Assembly: GCA_024400455.1 (NCBI GenBank)
Contig: JAKSMU010000003.1
Coordinates: 62,001 to 126,000, forward strand
Direction: 5' to 3'
Source of the DNA: Bacteroidales bacterium
GTDB lineage: Bacteria; Bacteroidota; Bacteroidia; Bacteroidales; F082
DNA: 64,000 nucleotides
Both the position numbers and the translations under genes were made by a program. Under the pieces are notes generated by a model. It was given only the letters and a program-made list of their open reading frames with translations. It did no database searches and was not told the DNA's origin. Of the stretch, positions 9,629 to 18,796 are shown piece by piece. Positions within the stretch are counted from its first letter, which is position 1. Every line of letters begins with the position of its first letter.

Positions 9629-9651
9629 GAAATAGTTCATATTTAAATTAG

Positions 9652-9678
9652 AAAGGTGGCCTGTCGACCACCTTTTTT
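9652..9678 (+). terminator. hppA terminator
   Basis: AAGGTGG and CCACCTT stem, 8-base loop, followed by T6. Confidence 0.85.
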
Positions 9679-9754
9679 GTTGATAAATAATCCATTTTGT
9701 GACGAGAAAAAGCAATGGTTTTTGATAAAGACTACTTTTCTTGCTTTAATTTCT

Positions 9755-9762
9755 TATCTTTG
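9755..9762 (+). promoter_or_regulatory. -7 box of the acyl-CoA synthetase gene
   Basis: TATCTTTG, 18 bp before the ATG at 9781. Its position rules out the earlier in-frame ATG at 9715 as a start. Confidence 0.7.
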
Positions 9763-9780
9763 CCAACTTTTTGGAAAACT

Positions 9781-11604
9781 ATGGTAACAAAAGAATTTAA
9801 AGGGACTCCAGTGAAAGTGCTGACGGACATGCCGCCAAGGACTTTTGACTTGTTGACGCGATATGTCGAGAAATTCGGTTGGAAAGACAATCTTTTTGCC
9901 GGGAAAGTGAAAGGCGAATGGGTGAAATATGATGGCAAGACTTTCTGCCAATTGACCGATGACATCAGCCTTGGACTTTTGAAACTCGGAATTCAAAAAG
10001 GGGATAGGATTGCACTTGTCGCTAACAACAGCCCGCAATGGAATATGATTGATTTTGCCATTCAGCAAGTCGGAGCCATCACAATTCCTATTTATTCCAC
10101 AATAAGCCATAACGATTATCAGTTTATCCTGAATCATTCCGAAGCAAAAATCGTATTTGTTGAAGGAAATAGCATCTATAAGAAAATCAGCGATTTGATT
10201 GATGAACAACCAAGTATCCAGCATGTGTTTTCCATGCAACCGGTTGAGGGGGTGAAAACCCTTGAAGATTTGATGCAATTGGGTAGGGAAAACACTGATT
10301 TGAAAGATGCGCTTAAGAAGGTTGAAGACAGCATTGCCACCGATGATGTGGCGACCATTATATACACTTCGGGAACAATGGGCACGCCCAAAGGAGTCAT
10401 GCTTTCGCACCGCAACCTTCTGACAAATTTTGAATTCTATAGTCCGCATTATCCTATCGACCATACGCAGACTGCTGTCAGTTACCTGCCGTTATCGCAT
10501 ATTTACGAACGCTCAGTGCAATACAGCCATGTGTATTTGGGCGTTTCAACTTATTATGTTGAGAGCATAGGAACCATTATGCGCGACATTGCTGATGTAA
10601 AACCGGAACATTTCTCCACCGTGCCACGTGTCATCGAAAAGGCTTATGCCGCCATCATGCACAAAGGTGAGAAACTGACAGGATTGAAGAAAAAGGCCTT
10701 CTTCTGGGCATTTGACCTGGCTGATAAGTTTGATGAAACTGGCCGCAACAACGGGTGGCTTTACCTGCGCAAACTTGCACTGGCCGACAAACTTGTCTTT
10801 CAGGAAGTGAAAAAGGCTTTCGGCGGCAATATGAGGCTGATTATTTCGGGTGGAGCATCAATCCAGCCTCGTTTGGTCAGGACTTTTGCCGCATTGGGCA
10901 TGCCAATTGTTGAAGGTTATGGCCTGACCGAGACCTCGCCTGTGGTTTGCACCAACAGCTTGGTCACGGGCAAATTGAAAGCAGGAACCGTTGGTGCACC
11001 GTGCAGTAACCTTGATGTGAAGATTGATGCCGAAACGGGTGAAATTCTAGTGAAAGGCTCGTCGGTGATGAAAGGTTATTATAACGATGAAGTCAAGACA
11101 AAAGAAGCAATTGATGAAAACGGCTATTTTCACACAGGCGATAAAGGCGAATTCGACGAGGATGGTCTGCTGAAAATCACGGGCCGTATCAAGGAGATTT
11201 TCAAAGACTCGATGGGGAAATACATTTCTCCCGCCTTGATTGAAAACAAGTTCGCCGAATCGAATTGGATTAATGCCATGATGGTTGTCGGTGAGAACCA
11301 GAAGTTTGCGGCCGCCCTGATAGTGCCCAATTTCGACCAGGTGAAGCAATGGTGCAAGGAAAACAACATCGCATATACCACAAATGCCGAGATGGTGGAA
11401 AACAAAATCATCATCACGCGTTTCCGCGAAGAGGTTGATGCTTACAACAAGTTCTTTGGTGACTATGAGCAGGTGAAGCGATTCAAGTTGCTTGATCATG
11501 AATGGACAGTTGAAGATGGCGAACTGACGCCAAGCTTAAAAATCCGACGCAAGGTGATTGCAGAACGATACCAGAACATGATTGACAGTTTGTTCGCCGA
11601 ATAA
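9781..11604 (+). CDS. Long-chain acyl-CoA synthetase (AMP-forming)
   Basis: 607 residues from ATG 9781, chosen because a -7 box at 9755-9762 would place the transcript start downstream of the earlier ATG. It activates fatty acids with ATP and CoA through an acyl-AMP. Family motifs in order: the P-loop IIYTSGTMGTPKGVMLSHRN (~193-212), YLPLSHIYER, GYGLTETSP (~379), and the hinge block GDKGEFDEDGLLKITGR followed by KEIFKDSMGKYISP. The C-terminal lysine region (TPSLKIRRKVI) is present. It is typical of Bacteroidota FadD-like synthetases. It stands alone, with its own promoter and terminator, and is likely used for exogenous fatty acid uptake or phospholipid recycling. Confidence 0.93.
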   Translation: MVTKEFKGTPVKVLTDMPPRTFDLLTRYVEKFGWKDNLFAGKVKGEWVKYDGKTFCQLTDDISLGLLKLGIQKGDRIALVANNSPQWNMIDFAIQQVGAITIPIYSTISHNDYQFILNHSEAKIVFVEGNSIYKKISDLIDEQPSIQHVFSMQPVEGVKTLEDLMQLGRENTDLKDALKKVEDSIATDDVATIIYTSGTMGTPKGVMLSHRNLLTNFEFYSPHYPIDHTQTAVSYLPLSHIYERSVQYSHVYLGVSTYYVESIGTIMRDIADVKPEHFSTVPRVIEKAYAAIMHKGEKLTGLKKKAFFWAFDLADKFDETGRNNGWLYLRKLALADKLVFQEVKKAFGGNMRLIISGGASIQPRLVRTFAALGMPIVEGYGLTETSPVVCTNSLVTGKLKAGTVGAPCSNLDVKIDAETGEILVKGSSVMKGYYNDEVKTKEAIDENGYFHTGDKGEFDEDGLLKITGRIKEIFKDSMGKYISPALIENKFAESNWINAMMVVGENQKFAAALIVPNFDQVKQWCKENNIAYTTNAEMVENKIIITRFREEVDAYNKFFGDYEQVKRFKLLDHEWTVEDGELTPSLKIRRKVIAERYQNMIDSLFAE

Positions 11605-11628
11605 GTTTCATGGTTTTTGCAAGAAATA

Positions 11629-11655
11629 AAAAGCCCACCTTTCGGCGGGCTTTTT
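11629..11655. terminator. Bidirectional terminator, acyl-CoA synthetase / C25 peptidase
   Basis: AAAAAGCCCACC and GGCGGGCTTTTT, one internal mismatch. It lies between two convergent genes and is A/T-flanked on both sides. Confidence 0.8.
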
Positions 11656-11673
11656 GTTTGTATCCTATGGATT

Positions 11674-14600
11674 TTACTTAACCATCATTTTCAGGGTCTC
11701 GGTTTGGTCTCCGTTCTGGATTTGGACAAAATACAAACCTTCTGCATCTTCAAGTTCAATGACCTGATAACCTGAAACGTTGCTGAGGCTCTTGACGCAT
11801 TGACCGAGCTGGTTGTAAATGGCAATGTTGGAGTGCTCTTCTGCCAAACTGATGGTGAAGCTGCCATTGTTAGGATTCGGGTAAATGCCGTTTGTCTTTT
11901 CGGAAGTGATTTCTTCCACATCGGTCACAATGAAGGTTGGAGGGAAAATCACGTTGTCAATCCAGACGCAGTCTTGACCGCCGACGCCATTAGGACTCTT
12001 GTCGTAGCGGAATTCAATGACATGGCTGCCGGCCTTAATTTCGGTGCTGTAAAGTTTCCAGTCGTTTTCCTTGTCCCAAATCTTGATGACTTCATCGTCG
12101 ATAAGGAGTACAAGATAGTCGTGGCTGGCCGTTGAGGTCTTGTAATGGAAACTCAAATCACCATCCAGGCTTGTGTTTGCATAAAGGATGAGGCTCGAGA
12201 TTTCGTCATCGTCGATTGCGCCGGAACGGACGCTGTATTCGCCTTCGTAAGCCTCTTCACTGGTCACAAACCAAGGCTGCTCGCCACCGAGATCCCAACC
12301 CATGAAACTAAAATCGCCGGTTTCAAAACTTTCGAGGGCATAGCCGACCGAGAAAATGTAATTGTAAGGAATCTCGTATGCACCGGTGGTAATTTGGAAA
12401 TTGATTGTGTAGGCTGTTCCTCCGATAATGTCTTCATCGCTGGTGAAGGTAATGTCGGTGGCAAACGTGCCGTTTATATCGACATCGCCAAGAGCCAATG
12501 AACTGTTTTCAATATGGATTTCGCTGTCTTCGCACAAGGCAGAAAGCATCACTTCAGATGCCATTGCGTGACCTTTGTTTATGCCTTTCACATGAAGAAT
12601 GATTTCTTCACCGGCATCAATCATGCCGTCATCGTTGCCGAGGCTGTCGTCGAATTCCACTTCCGTGATTTCGATATTCGGAGCAAAAACGCGGAAACCT
12701 CTTTGTGTCGTGTGGGTTTCTGTGCCATCGTTACAGGCAATTTCAAACACAACTCTCGTATAATCAGGCGTGTTGTCAGCAATGGTGAATTGGAAAGCGT
12801 TGTCGATATCGGTATCGCTCATGGCGGCGACATTGTCGCTGCTCATCGTTCCGTTTGTAATGGTGATGTAGTCGCAATCGGTGCTCAGTGTGGTTTCGAT
12901 ATGGTTGGCAGCCGTGTTGCTGATATTGTGAAGCGTGATGCTAAGTCCGCAGTTTTCTGCGCTGATTGGTTCTCTGTCAAGTTCCTTGAAATCGGCGTAA
13001 ACATAAGGTTCGGTGCCTTCAAAGCCCATGACATCCAAAACCTGTGGCCATGCACTTTGACCCGTGACGATGAGTTGCATTTCGCCAACAGCATCAATTG
13101 GTCTGTCGAATACCAAAGTTGCATTGCCTTCATTGTCGGTGAGGCCAAAACCGAGAAGTTCATCGCCACGATAGAGGCTGACGCGGAAATTGCTAAGTGG
13201 TTGACCATCCTGCATCACGTTGACGGTAGTGCTTTCGGTGCCGATTAACAAGCCGTTGCTGTAAGTAACATCTGGGTTGAAAGGCTCTTCAAACCAAGGA
13301 GTTAAAGCGACATCGCCCAATTGGTTGAGGCAGTAGATGTTCCAACGGAAGCAGCCTTCTTCGCCATACATTGTGACGTATGGCGCTGTTTGGATTTTTG
13401 CTTCGCGCATGGCTTCGCAAAGGAACTGCATGTGGTCGCCGCAGAAAGCATCGACCAGTTCGCGGTGGATGTGGGCTGCCATGCCGTCGCCCCAAGGTGA
13501 ATACCAGCCATAGCGTGAATTGCCACATGTGCAGACGAAACCGGTCTCAATGGTAATCATTTTTTCAAGCACGCAGGCGTGTGGGAAGTCGCCGCAAATG
13601 CAGCCGTGTGAATGGAAAATCATGTAGTTGTGGTTGACACCGTCATTGCCTTCAAAGAAATTGTCGGGCATCATGCTGCCGGTCCAGCCAGCCACATAAT
13701 CGGCGTTGGCGTGACCCACGTGGTGAACATATTGACCGCCGGTGCGGATGACATTCTTGAAATCAGTACCGCTCCAGTTGATGTTGTGCGTGGCGTAGTA
13801 TTTCTTGAAATCGTAATCAACAGGATAACCGACGGTGGTGTAGTCGTAATCGCTGCTGCCGCCGATGAGGCGTTCCATATCGTCGCTGCCATAATAGCCA
13901 TCACCGAGGTGTTCGGCACCGAGAATAGGAGAGGTGAATTCGCCAAGGACAGGGTTCAGCGTGTAGCTGAAAGTCTTGTGCATGATGGTCTCGAACTGCT
14001 TCTCATTGTTGAAAGGCAGACGGGCAATGTTGAGTTCAGGCAGCAAGTCGTCTTCGCCGACTTCGCCCCAGCGGTCGTCGTCGTCATCGTTCAGGGTTCC
14101 GTCGAGGCAAACGTAATACATGTCGGCCGGCAACTGGTCTTCGTAACCTTCCTGGGCAAAGCACCAAAGGTAACGGAAAGGCACAATGGAAACGTCACCG
14201 GCAAGGTTCACCATGCTGATGCCGTTGTTTTCGTATTCCTGTTTGATGTAATAGCGAATTTTTTCAGGCTCGTCACGGCCTTCCATCTGAGCGTAAATCT
14301 CCTCAAGACTGACGATGTGCGTGCGAACGCCTCTGCCGTTTTGCAGTTGGATATATTCGTTCATGGCATCCATCCATTCTTCGCTGGTGATGATGAGCAT
14401 ATCGTAATGGCTGAGGTCGCGGCCACGGCTTTGATAGGTGTTCAGCATCGATTCGTTTTGTGCCAAACGAAGGATTGAAGCCTGGTTTTCAGGTGTCAGC
14501 CAAAGATTGCTGCAGTGGTCGGCACGGCTGCCTTCACATTCAACGGTGACTTTCACGGTCTTGGCATAACTCACTTTGCCCGTGGCAGGCACGTATCTGA

Positions 14601-15042
14601 CAGGGGTAAATCCACTGAAAGCGAAACCTACGCCATTGAGATACTGTGTGTTGACATCACTGCTGGTTCTCAAAGGATATACTTCGGAAGAATGATAGAT
14701 GGCTTCGTTTTTCTCGAAAGGAATTTCTCTCGTCTCGGAATAAGGACGTGGTCTTTGGTAAGGGTAGAGGTTGTATTCGCCTTCCATTTCGACGAAATCG
14801 GAAAACTCAACGCTGATGCTTGCGGCTTCCATATTTTGAGGCAGCATCAGGCTGACATTCTGCCAAGGAAGTGTAGGCTCGCCGACATTGCTGATAGGTG
14901 AACAACCTTGTAAACCAATCTGCTGATACCCGTTTTGGGTGTTTACGATAGGATTGCTGTAATGATAGATGTGCTCGATTTTCTGAGCGTTTGCCACGAG
15001 TGCAACGAACATCATGGCAAGAAAAATAGATAATCTTTTCAT
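11674..15042 (-). CDS. Gingipain-like C25 cysteine peptidase with T9SS sorting domain
   Basis: 1122 residues from ATG 15042; the ATG at 15063 overlaps the -7 box and cannot be used. Signal peptide MKRLSIFLAMMFVALVANAQ, then a propeptide-like beta region to ~200. The C25 catalytic domain spans ~205-560 with an Asp-rich metal loop (DGTLNDDDDDRWGE), the catalytic His in HHVGHANADY (~444) and the catalytic Cys in HSHGCICGDFPH (~481). Ig-like beta domains follow. The last ~75 residues form a type A T9SS sorting domain (GIYPNPNNGSF through EGLYFVQIQNG to LKMMVK). It is therefore expected to be exported by Sec, passed through T9SS and attached to or released from the cell surface. Substrate specificity (Arg, Lys or other) cannot be read. 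Confidence 0.93.
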   Translation of the reverse strand: MKRLSIFLAMMFVALVANAQKIEHIYHYSNPIVNTQNGYQQIGLQGCSPISNVGEPTLPWQNVSLMLPQNMEAASISVEFSDFVEMEGEYNLYPYQRPRPYSETREIPFEKNEAIYHSSEVYPLRTSSDVNTQYLNGVGFAFSGFTPVRYVPATGKVSYAKTVKVTVECEGSRADHCSNLWLTPENQASILRLAQNESMLNTYQSRGRDLSHYDMLIITSEEWMDAMNEYIQLQNGRGVRTHIVSLEEIYAQMEGRDEPEKIRYYIKQEYENNGISMVNLAGDVSIVPFRYLWCFAQEGYEDQLPADMYYVCLDGTLNDDDDDRWGEVGEDDLLPELNIARLPFNNEKQFETIMHKTFSYTLNPVLGEFTSPILGAEHLGDGYYGSDDMERLIGGSSDYDYTTVGYPVDYDFKKYYATHNINWSGTDFKNVIRTGGQYVHHVGHANADYVAGWTGSMMPDNFFEGNDGVNHNYMIFHSHGCICGDFPHACVLEKMITIETGFVCTCGNSRYGWYSPWGDGMAAHIHRELVDAFCGDHMQFLCEAMREAKIQTAPYVTMYGEEGCFRWNIYCLNQLGDVALTPWFEEPFNPDVTYSNGLLIGTESTTVNVMQDGQPLSNFRVSLYRGDELLGFGLTDNEGNATLVFDRPIDAVGEMQLIVTGQSAWPQVLDVMGFEGTEPYVYADFKELDREPISAENCGLSITLHNISNTAANHIETTLSTDCDYITITNGTMSSDNVAAMSDTDIDNAFQFTIADNTPDYTRVVFEIACNDGTETHTTQRGFRVFAPNIEITEVEFDDSLGNDDGMIDAGEEIILHVKGINKGHAMASEVMLSALCEDSEIHIENSSLALGDVDINGTFATDITFTSDEDIIGGTAYTINFQITTGAYEIPYNYIFSVGYALESFETGDFSFMGWDLGGEQPWFVTSEEAYEGEYSVRSGAIDDDEISSLILYANTSLDGDLSFHYKTSTASHDYLVLLIDDEVIKIWDKENDWKLYSTEIKAGSHVIEFRYDKSPNGVGGQDCVWIDNVIFPPTFIVTDVEEITSEKTNGIYPNPNNGSFTISLAEEHSNIAIYNQLGQCVKSLSNVSGYQVIELEDAEGLYFVQIQNGDQTETLKMMVK

Positions 15043-15062
15043 GAGATTTAAAAATTTGGGCA

Positions 15063-15070
15063 CAAAAATA
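15063..15070 (-). promoter_or_regulatory. -7 box of the C25 peptidase gene
   Basis: TATTTTTG on the minus strand, 20 bp before the chosen ATG. Confidence 0.7.
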
Positions 15071-15175
15071 CGAAAACTATATTAGTGAGTGACAATTAAT
15101 GCGCTCAAATAAGTTGAAAAAAAGGACACAACGCCAATTTTTCAAAGCTGAAATTGCGGATTGTGGATTTTTGAT

Positions 15176-16342
15176 TTAGAATCCGATGAGATAGCACCCG
15201 TAACCAACAATGGCCGCCACAATCACATTGATGATTTTTGCTTTCAGGAAACTGGATTTACTTTCGGCCAAAAGCGGGAGAGAAGCGTGTCCATCCTGCG
15301 AAATGGAACTTGCTAAGAGCACCGAGAACGGCACGACGCCCGTGGCAAACAGCGTGACGAAAAGCATGTGCGGTCCCGATTCGGGAATGATGCCGATGAG
15401 GATGGCGAACAGAATCATCCAAGGAATGTTGGAACTGACCCAATTCTCGATATGGAAATAGTGCAGTCCGATTTCGATGACGACGAGCGCACCGAAAGTC
15501 CAGAGAAAAATCGGCAAGAAATGTTTCTTGATGATATGTTCCCAAAGGTGTTCCTTGATGATATGCTCCGGCGATGTGGCGATGAAATAAACCACGACTA
15601 AACTCACGAGGGCAAAAATCAGGTTCATCCAGTATTCGTCGAAGATGTTGAGATGCGTGTGGCCGTGAGCCTCTCCCATTTCAAAGTTATGCGCATCGCA
15701 ATGCGTTTCTTCGCTGATAACCAGTTCGGTATCGTGGCTGTGACCTTCGAGTTCGTGCTCATGGTCATGTTCCAGCATGCCGAAAGCCAAGGCGAAAATG
15801 AAAAGCAAAACACCTAAAAGCAAGGCAATGCGCTCGGCGCTGGCGTGTTTCATGTTGCGCCATGTCGGTTTTTCGTCGCTCTTGCCGTGATGATGGTCTT
15901 CTTCGTGAATCTGATATTCCTCGTCGCAGCCGATATGCTCGTTTTGTTTCGGCTTGGCAAAACGGTCAACGATGAGACCTGCAACAATGGCTACCACAAA
16001 CAAAATGCCGCAAAGTATCACGGCTTCTTTAGGAATCATGGCCAGCATGACAAAGGCTTCGTCGCCCGATGAAGCAATCATCATGGCGATTAAAGCACCA
16101 AAACTCAGCAATTTATGAGAATACATCGAAACCGCCGCAAAACCGCCCATGCAACCTGGAATGATGCCCAAACCGGCACCCAAAACGACTTGTCCAAAGC
16201 GGTTTTTCCTCAGTCGGCCAAATAGTTTTCCTTGCGAGTTGATGTTGATGTATTCAATCATCAGCATCATGATGATGACCAAACCCGTGACTAAAATGCT
16301 GTTTCTCAATACGTCGAAAAATAAATCCAAAAATTCGTGCAT
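15176..16342 (-). CDS. ArsP_2-type putative manganese/heavy-metal exporter with His-rich loops
   Basis: 388 residues with about 10 membrane segments in two blocks. Motifs include GIIPGCMGGFAAVSMYSH, IASSGDEAFVMLAMIPKEA and, in the second half, IGIIPESGPHMLFVTLF and SISQDGHASLPLLAESK. This matches the putative 10-TM metal exporter family (ArsP_2, often named putative manganese transporter). Two cytoplasmic or periplasmic loops are rich in histidine and acid (EEDHHHGKSDE near 150; HDHEHELEGHSHD and EAHGHTHLN near 190-230), consistent with metal capture. The metal is not shown by sequence. It is transcribed divergently from the GH95 gene with nearly touching promoters. Confidence 0.85.
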   Translation of the reverse strand: MHEFLDLFFDVLRNSILVTGLVIIMMLMIEYININSQGKLFGRLRKNRFGQVVLGAGLGIIPGCMGGFAAVSMYSHKLLSFGALIAMMIASSGDEAFVMLAMIPKEAVILCGILFVVAIVAGLIVDRFAKPKQNEHIGCDEEYQIHEEDHHHGKSDEKPTWRNMKHASAERIALLLGVLLFIFALAFGMLEHDHEHELEGHSHDTELVISEETHCDAHNFEMGEAHGHTHLNIFDEYWMNLIFALVSLVVVYFIATSPEHIIKEHLWEHIIKKHFLPIFLWTFGALVVIEIGLHYFHIENWVSSNIPWMILFAILIGIIPESGPHMLFVTLFATGVVPFSVLLASSISQDGHASLPLLAESKSSFLKAKIINVIVAAIVGYGCYLIGF

Positions 16343-16361
16343 GATTTCGATTTTAAGGGTG

Positions 16362-16378
16362 CAAAAGTACTAATTTTG
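16362..16378. promoter_or_regulatory. Back-to-back divergent -7 boxes
   Basis: TACTTTTG on the minus strand (16362-16369) for the metal exporter and TAATTTTG on the plus strand (16371-16378) for the GH95 gene, one base apart. RNA polymerase is unlikely to occupy both at once. Confidence 0.65.
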
Positions 16379-16396
16379 TTGTCAAATTTCTATCCA

Positions 16397-18724
16397 ATGA
16401 GAAAACATTACCTGATTTTCCTTTTGTTGCCCTTCTTGGTTTCGTGCGAAAACGCTGAAAATGAATATGATGATTCAATCGTTTTGCGCTATGATTCACC
16501 GGCCAAAATTTGGGAAGAGACTTTGCCCTTGGGCAATGGTCATTTGGGCATGATGCCTGATGGCGGCGTTGAAAACGAACATATTGTTTTGAACGACATA
16601 ACCTTATGGTCGGGAAGTCCGAATGACGATGCCAATCCGAAAGCGAAAGCGGCATTGCCCGAAATCCGTGAATTGCTTTTGGAAGGCAAGAATTATGAAG
16701 CGCAACAGCTTATGTATGAATCGTTTGTTTGTGGCGGAGAAGGCTCTGGTCACGGGAGCGGGGCGAATGTACCATACGGATGCTATCAGACCTTGGGCAA
16801 TTTGGATATTACCTATTTCTATGAAAACGATGCTCCTGCGACTGATTACGAGCGCGGTCTCAATGTCAGCGATGCTATGGCTTACACCTTATTTAATAAA
16901 GGTGGCGTTGCTTATCGCCGCAATTATTTTGCCTCGCGCAAAGATGATGTCGGCGTGATTCATTTCACTGCCAATCAGAAAAAAAAGGTGTCGTTTGCTT
17001 ATAATCTGAATCGTCCCGAACGCGCCGAAATCATCACATCGGAAAACGGAATCGTGATGTTCGGAATGTTGGAAAGCGGTCAGGAAAATGCGGAAGGCAT
17101 GCGTTATCAGGCGGTCGTGTGCCTGAAAAATGATGGGGGAGAAGTGTCTTTCAATGATTCGTGCGTCGTTTTGCAAAATGCTAATGAGGCAACAATGTAT
17201 TTCATTTCCCAAACGAATTGGAAAGACAGAATGAAGAAACTTGAAGATGTTGATTTTCAATTCTTTGATTTTTTGGATTATGAAACTGAATTGCAGCAAC
17301 ATCTTGAAAGTTATCACACCCTGTTTGATAGGGCAAGCCTGCAAATTGGAGAGCCGATTGTCAATGACACGATGACTTTGTCGGAACATTGGCAGCGTTT
17401 CCTTGATGAGGAAGATGCCTGGTTGCCAATGGCTTACTTCAATTTTGGCCGTTATCTGCTGATTAGTTCCACGCGTGAGGATTTGCTGCCGCCGAATTTG
17501 CAGGGACTTTGGGCAAACACGATTCAGACGCCTTGGAATGGCGATTATCATTTGAATATCAATGTGCAGATGAACCATTGGCCGGTCGAAGTTTGCAATC
17601 TTTCGGAACTGCATTTGCCATTGGTGAAACTGGCTGAAAATCTTTCCGTTACAGGAGAAAAGACGGCGCGCGATTTTTACGATGCGCAAGGTTGGGTGGC
17701 CCATTTCGGAACCAATATTTGGGGTTATTCGGCTCCTGGCGAACATCCTTCGTGGGGGGCAACCAATACTTGCGGCGTATGGCTGGCTTTACATGCTTGG
17801 CAGCATTATCTTTTTACGGAAGACGTTGATTTTCTGAAAGAAATCTATCCAATGTTAAAAGGTGCGGCACGGTTCTTCATGGATGTGATGATTGAGGAAC
17901 CTGAACACGGTTGGTTGGTCACGGCACCGACTTCATCGCCTGAAAATGCGTTCTGTCTTAACGATGGGCGCATGGCAAGCGTCTGCATGGGCAGCACGAT
18001 GGATGTGCAGATTATCACCGAACTTTTCGATGCAGTGGCTTCTGCTTCCGCTATTTTGAATGAAGACCTTGCTTTTGCTGACTCATTGAAACAGACCGAG
18101 TTGCGTTTTCCTCCTATGCAGGTCAGCGAGAAAGGTTACTTGATGGAATGGCTGAAAGATTACGAAGAAACCGAACCGCATCACCGTCATGTGTCGCATT
18201 TGTTCGGTTTGTATCCCGGCGATTTGATTACAAAGACCAAGACGCCGCAGTTACTGGATGCTTGCCGCGTCAGTTTGGAGCGTCGCGGTGATGAGGGCAC
18301 AGGCTGGTCAATGGCTTGGAAGGTGAATTTCTGGGCGCGCTTAGGCGATGGAAATCATGCCTATAAGCTGTTGAAAAAGCTTTTGTCTCCATGTATGCCT
18401 ATGGAGGGAGCGACATATAACGGCAATGGAGCAGGCTCATATCCGAACCTGTTTTGTGCACATCCGCCTTTCCAGATTGATGGCAATTTCGGCGGCACGG
18501 CGGGCATTGCCGAAATGCTGATTCAAAGTCACGATGGCTATATTGAGTTATTGCCAGCTTTGCCCGATTGTTGGCCAAATGGCTCGTTTAAAGGACTTTG
18601 TGCACGTGGCGGTGCTGTCGTTGATTGCGAATGGAAGAATGGAAAGGTCGTTGTTTACTGCGTTTCGGCACCAGAAGGGAAAAAGTTTAAGGTGTTGGTG
18701 AATGGTGAAATGGTGGAGCGTTAA
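16397..18724 (+). CDS. GH95 alpha-L-fucosidase/galactosidase lipoprotein
   Basis: 775 residues from ATG 16397, set by the -7 box at 16371-16378. The N-terminus MRKHYLIFLLLPFLVSC is a lipoprotein signal with Cys as lipid anchor. The GH95 N-terminal beta domain starts at RYDSPAKIWEETLPLGNGHL, with NDITLWSGSPND. The (alpha/alpha)6 barrel carries the conserved NINVQMNHWP block (~387), the SPENAF motif with the general-acid Glu (~515) and FQIDGNFGGTAGIAEML with the Asp that helps activate water (~695). It likely removes terminal alpha-1,2-fucose (or related L-galactose) from glycans in the periplasm or at the surface. It is not part of a SusCD cluster. Confidence 0.93.
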   Translation: MRKHYLIFLLLPFLVSCENAENEYDDSIVLRYDSPAKIWEETLPLGNGHLGMMPDGGVENEHIVLNDITLWSGSPNDDANPKAKAALPEIRELLLEGKNYEAQQLMYESFVCGGEGSGHGSGANVPYGCYQTLGNLDITYFYENDAPATDYERGLNVSDAMAYTLFNKGGVAYRRNYFASRKDDVGVIHFTANQKKKVSFAYNLNRPERAEIITSENGIVMFGMLESGQENAEGMRYQAVVCLKNDGGEVSFNDSCVVLQNANEATMYFISQTNWKDRMKKLEDVDFQFFDFLDYETELQQHLESYHTLFDRASLQIGEPIVNDTMTLSEHWQRFLDEEDAWLPMAYFNFGRYLLISSTREDLLPPNLQGLWANTIQTPWNGDYHLNINVQMNHWPVEVCNLSELHLPLVKLAENLSVTGEKTARDFYDAQGWVAHFGTNIWGYSAPGEHPSWGATNTCGVWLALHAWQHYLFTEDVDFLKEIYPMLKGAARFFMDVMIEEPEHGWLVTAPTSSPENAFCLNDGRMASVCMGSTMDVQIITELFDAVASASAILNEDLAFADSLKQTELRFPPMQVSEKGYLMEWLKDYEETEPHHRHVSHLFGLYPGDLITKTKTPQLLDACRVSLERRGDEGTGWSMAWKVNFWARLGDGNHAYKLLKKLLSPCMPMEGATYNGNGAGSYPNLFCAHPPFQIDGNFGGTAGIAEMLIQSHDGYIELLPALPDCWPNGSFKGLCARGGAVVDCEWKNGKVVVYCVSAPEGKKFKVLVNGEMVER

Positions 18725-18732
18725 ATTTTTCA

Positions 18733-18763
18733 TTGGTTCAAATGCTCCATTTGTATATCTTTG
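18733..18763 (+). promoter_or_regulatory. Promoter of the ABC-F gene
   Basis: -33 TTGG (18733-18736) and -7 TATCTTTG (18756-18763) with 19 bp between, the Bacteroidota optimum. Confidence 0.75.
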
Positions 18764-18796
18764 CCACTTAATTTTTATAGCGATTATTTTTGAATA

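Noticed and set aside
9715..9780. 22-codon N-terminal extension of the acyl-CoA synthetase
   Set aside because: The -7 promoter box lies inside it, so transcription would begin after the upstream ATG.
9754..10464. 236-codon frame antisense to the acyl-CoA synthetase gene
   Set aside because: Shadow of a well-supported gene; covers its promoter as well.
13612..14478. 288-codon open frame antisense to the C25 peptidase gene
   Set aside because: Overlaps the conserved catalytic domain; Val/Ala/His-rich shadow with no recognisable domain.
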